Below, in pieces: positions 5,305 through 6,161 of a stretch of DNA of 6,161 bases; position 1 is the first letter of the stretch, and every line of letters starts with the position of its first letter. Source of the stretch: Pseudonocardia sp. (GTDB taxonomy: Bacteria > Actinomycetota > Actinomycetes > Mycobacteriales > Pseudonocardiaceae); contig JAKDLE010000194.1 of assembly GCA_030453005.1 (NCBI GenBank), positions 1-6,161 on the forward strand, given 5' to 3'. A program made the position numbers and the translations under genes. The notes below the pieces were generated by a model. That model did no database searches. It saw only the letters and a program-made list of their open reading frames with translations, and had not been told where the DNA came from.

Positions 5305-6072
5305 GTGACGACCGATGCCGTGCTCGATCCCGACGTGACCACAGTCGACCGTGCGGCGCTCGGCCGCAGGGCCGGTGCGCCGGAACGCGTCCTCGGGACG
5401 GCCGACCGTCCGGTCGTCCGTCGGACCGCCCGCCTGCTGATTGTGGACGGGGAGGCGATCGTCCGCTTCGGGCTGCGCCAGCTCGTCGCACCCGATCCGG
5501 GCCTCGCGGTGATCGGTGAGGCCGCATCGCCGCGCGACGCGCTGGTGATCGCCGACCGATGTCCCCCCGACCTGGTGATCCTCGACGTCGATCTGGGCCG
5601 CGGCGACTCCGCGGGCGTCGAGCTGGCGCGGATGCTGCTGGAACGCCACCGGGCCGCGCGGTTACTCGTGCTCACCGGCTGCCGCGACCGCGAGGTCATG
5701 CTCCGCACCGTGCGCCTGGGTGTGCACGGCTATCTGCGCAAGGGCGCGGAGACCGCCGACATCCTGCGTGCCGTGCACGCCCTGCTGCGCGGCGAGAGCG
5801 TGTTCGACTCCCGTGGTGCCGCGGCAGGCTCCGACGTGCTGCGCGAGGAGGACCGCCCCGCCGTCCGCTCACTCGGCGGCGCGATGCTCACCGACCGCGA
5901 GAACCAGGTGCTGCGGCTGCTCGCCGTCGGGATGTCCAACCGCGAGATCGGTGTGCGCCTGCTGATCAGCGAGGCGACGGTGAAGTTCCACGTGCGCAAC
6001 CTGCGCGACAAGCTGGAGGTCCGCCGCCGCACGGAGATCGTCTACACGGCGACGCGGCAGGGCATCGTCTGA
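5305..6072 (+). CDS. NarL/LuxR-family response regulator, orphan
   Basis: This 255-residue cytoplasmic protein has a receiver domain (about 42-160) and a LuxR-type helix-turn-helix (195-250, starting LTDRENQVLRLLAVGMSNRE, then ISEATVKFHVRNL as recognition region). The phosphoacceptor is Asp94 in DLVILDVDL, with Thr124 (VLTG) and Lys146 (GYLRKG) in the usual switch positions. Two features are unusual. The acidic pair that normally reads DD is Asp48-Gly49, followed by Glu50. The loop after Asp94 (DVDLGRGDSAGVE) lacks the usual proline and is about two residues longer than typical. Phosphorylation may therefore be altered rather than lost. About 42 residues precede the receiver and look disordered. 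GTG at 5305 is chosen because AGGGAGG lies 7 nt upstream. No histidine kinase gene is present within the window; the neighbour is the divergent GAF regulator, 222 nt away. Target genes are unknown; half-sites in the shared promoter region suggest autoregulation or cross-regulation. Confidence 0.94.
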   Translation: MTTDAVLDPDVTTVDRAALGRRAGAPERVLGTADRPVVRRTARLLIVDGEAIVRFGLRQLVAPDPGLAVIGEAASPRDALVIADRCPPDLVILDVDLGRGDSAGVELARMLLERHRAARLLVLTGCRDREVMLRTVRLGVHGYLRKGAETADILRAVHALLRGESVFDSRGAAAGSDVLREEDRPAVRSLGGAMLTDRENQVLRLLAVGMSNREIGVRLLISEATVKFHVRNLRDKLEVRRRTEIVYTATRQGIV

Positions 6073-6096
6073 CGGGGTGGTCGTCGCGGCGGCCGT

Positions 6097-6139
6097 CGCT
6101 GCGTGGACGCGGCCTCGCTGCCTGCGTCATCACGCAGCG
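6097..6139 (+). terminator. Overlapping inverted repeats downstream of the response regulator, possible terminator
   Basis: CTGCGT (6122-6127) pairs with ACGCAG (6132-6137) around a 4-nt loop. The same right arm, extended to ACGCAGCG (6132-6139), can pair perfectly with CGCTGCGT (6097-6104) further upstream. The short hairpin or the longer-range stem could end transcription 25-70 nt after the stop codon, but no T-tract follows. A further GCGCGC pair (6137-6142 with 6156-6161) reaches the window edge. In DNA this GC-rich, short inverted repeats arise easily by chance. Confidence 0.3.
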
Positions 6140-6161
6140 CGCGTCCGGCCGTGTAGCGCGC

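Overview
The window reads as chromosomal DNA from a high-GC actinobacterium. GC-rich third codon positions, GTG starts, one apparently leaderless start and the type of regulators present fit Pseudonocardiaceae, possibly Pseudonocardia. The genus is an inference from general resemblance and could not be checked.

Layout. Positions 1-105 hold the end of an upstream region, closed by a GC-rich hairpin (47-68) and followed by a likely promoter (71-99). Positions 106-3539 form a compact forward cluster: a small conserved-type protein of unknown function (106-375), glmS (385-2211, glutamine:fructose-6-phosphate aminotransferase) and a cytoplasmic-looking serine beta-lactamase-fold hydrolase (2226-3539). 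The gaps are 9 and 14 nt, so the three genes are probably co-transcribed. GlmS commits carbon to amino sugars for peptidoglycan and, in actinobacteria, for UDP-GlcNAc-dependent products such as mycothiol. Nothing in the sequence shows that the two neighbours act in that pathway.

The forward cluster meets a reverse-strand gene tail to tail across only 49 nt (3540-3588). Most of that gap is two perfect copies of a 20-bp sequence with a 21-bp period.

Positions 3589-6072 hold a divergent pair of regulators. The reverse-strand gene (3589-5082) encodes an AcoR-type GAF sensor joined to a C-terminal winged-helix region that resembles the OmpR/SARP DNA-binding fold. The forward gene (5305-6072) encodes a NarL/LuxR-type response regulator with no histidine kinase beside it in the window. 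Its receiver domain is slightly degenerate. The 222-nt divergent region between them is the most structured non-coding DNA here. It has a cluster of GTTGC/GCAAC half-sites over the predicted response-regulator promoter. It also has an 18-bp tandem repeat in the predicted leader of the GAF regulator, and on the reverse strand that repeat spells a short repetitive ORF ending just before the gene. Positions 6073-6161 contain only overlapping inverted repeats, one of which may be a terminator.

No CRISPR array, insertion sequence, tRNA or rRNA was seen. The genes themselves belong to familiar families. The parts worth a second look are the two tandem repeats, the divergent operator-like region and the unusual receiver domain.
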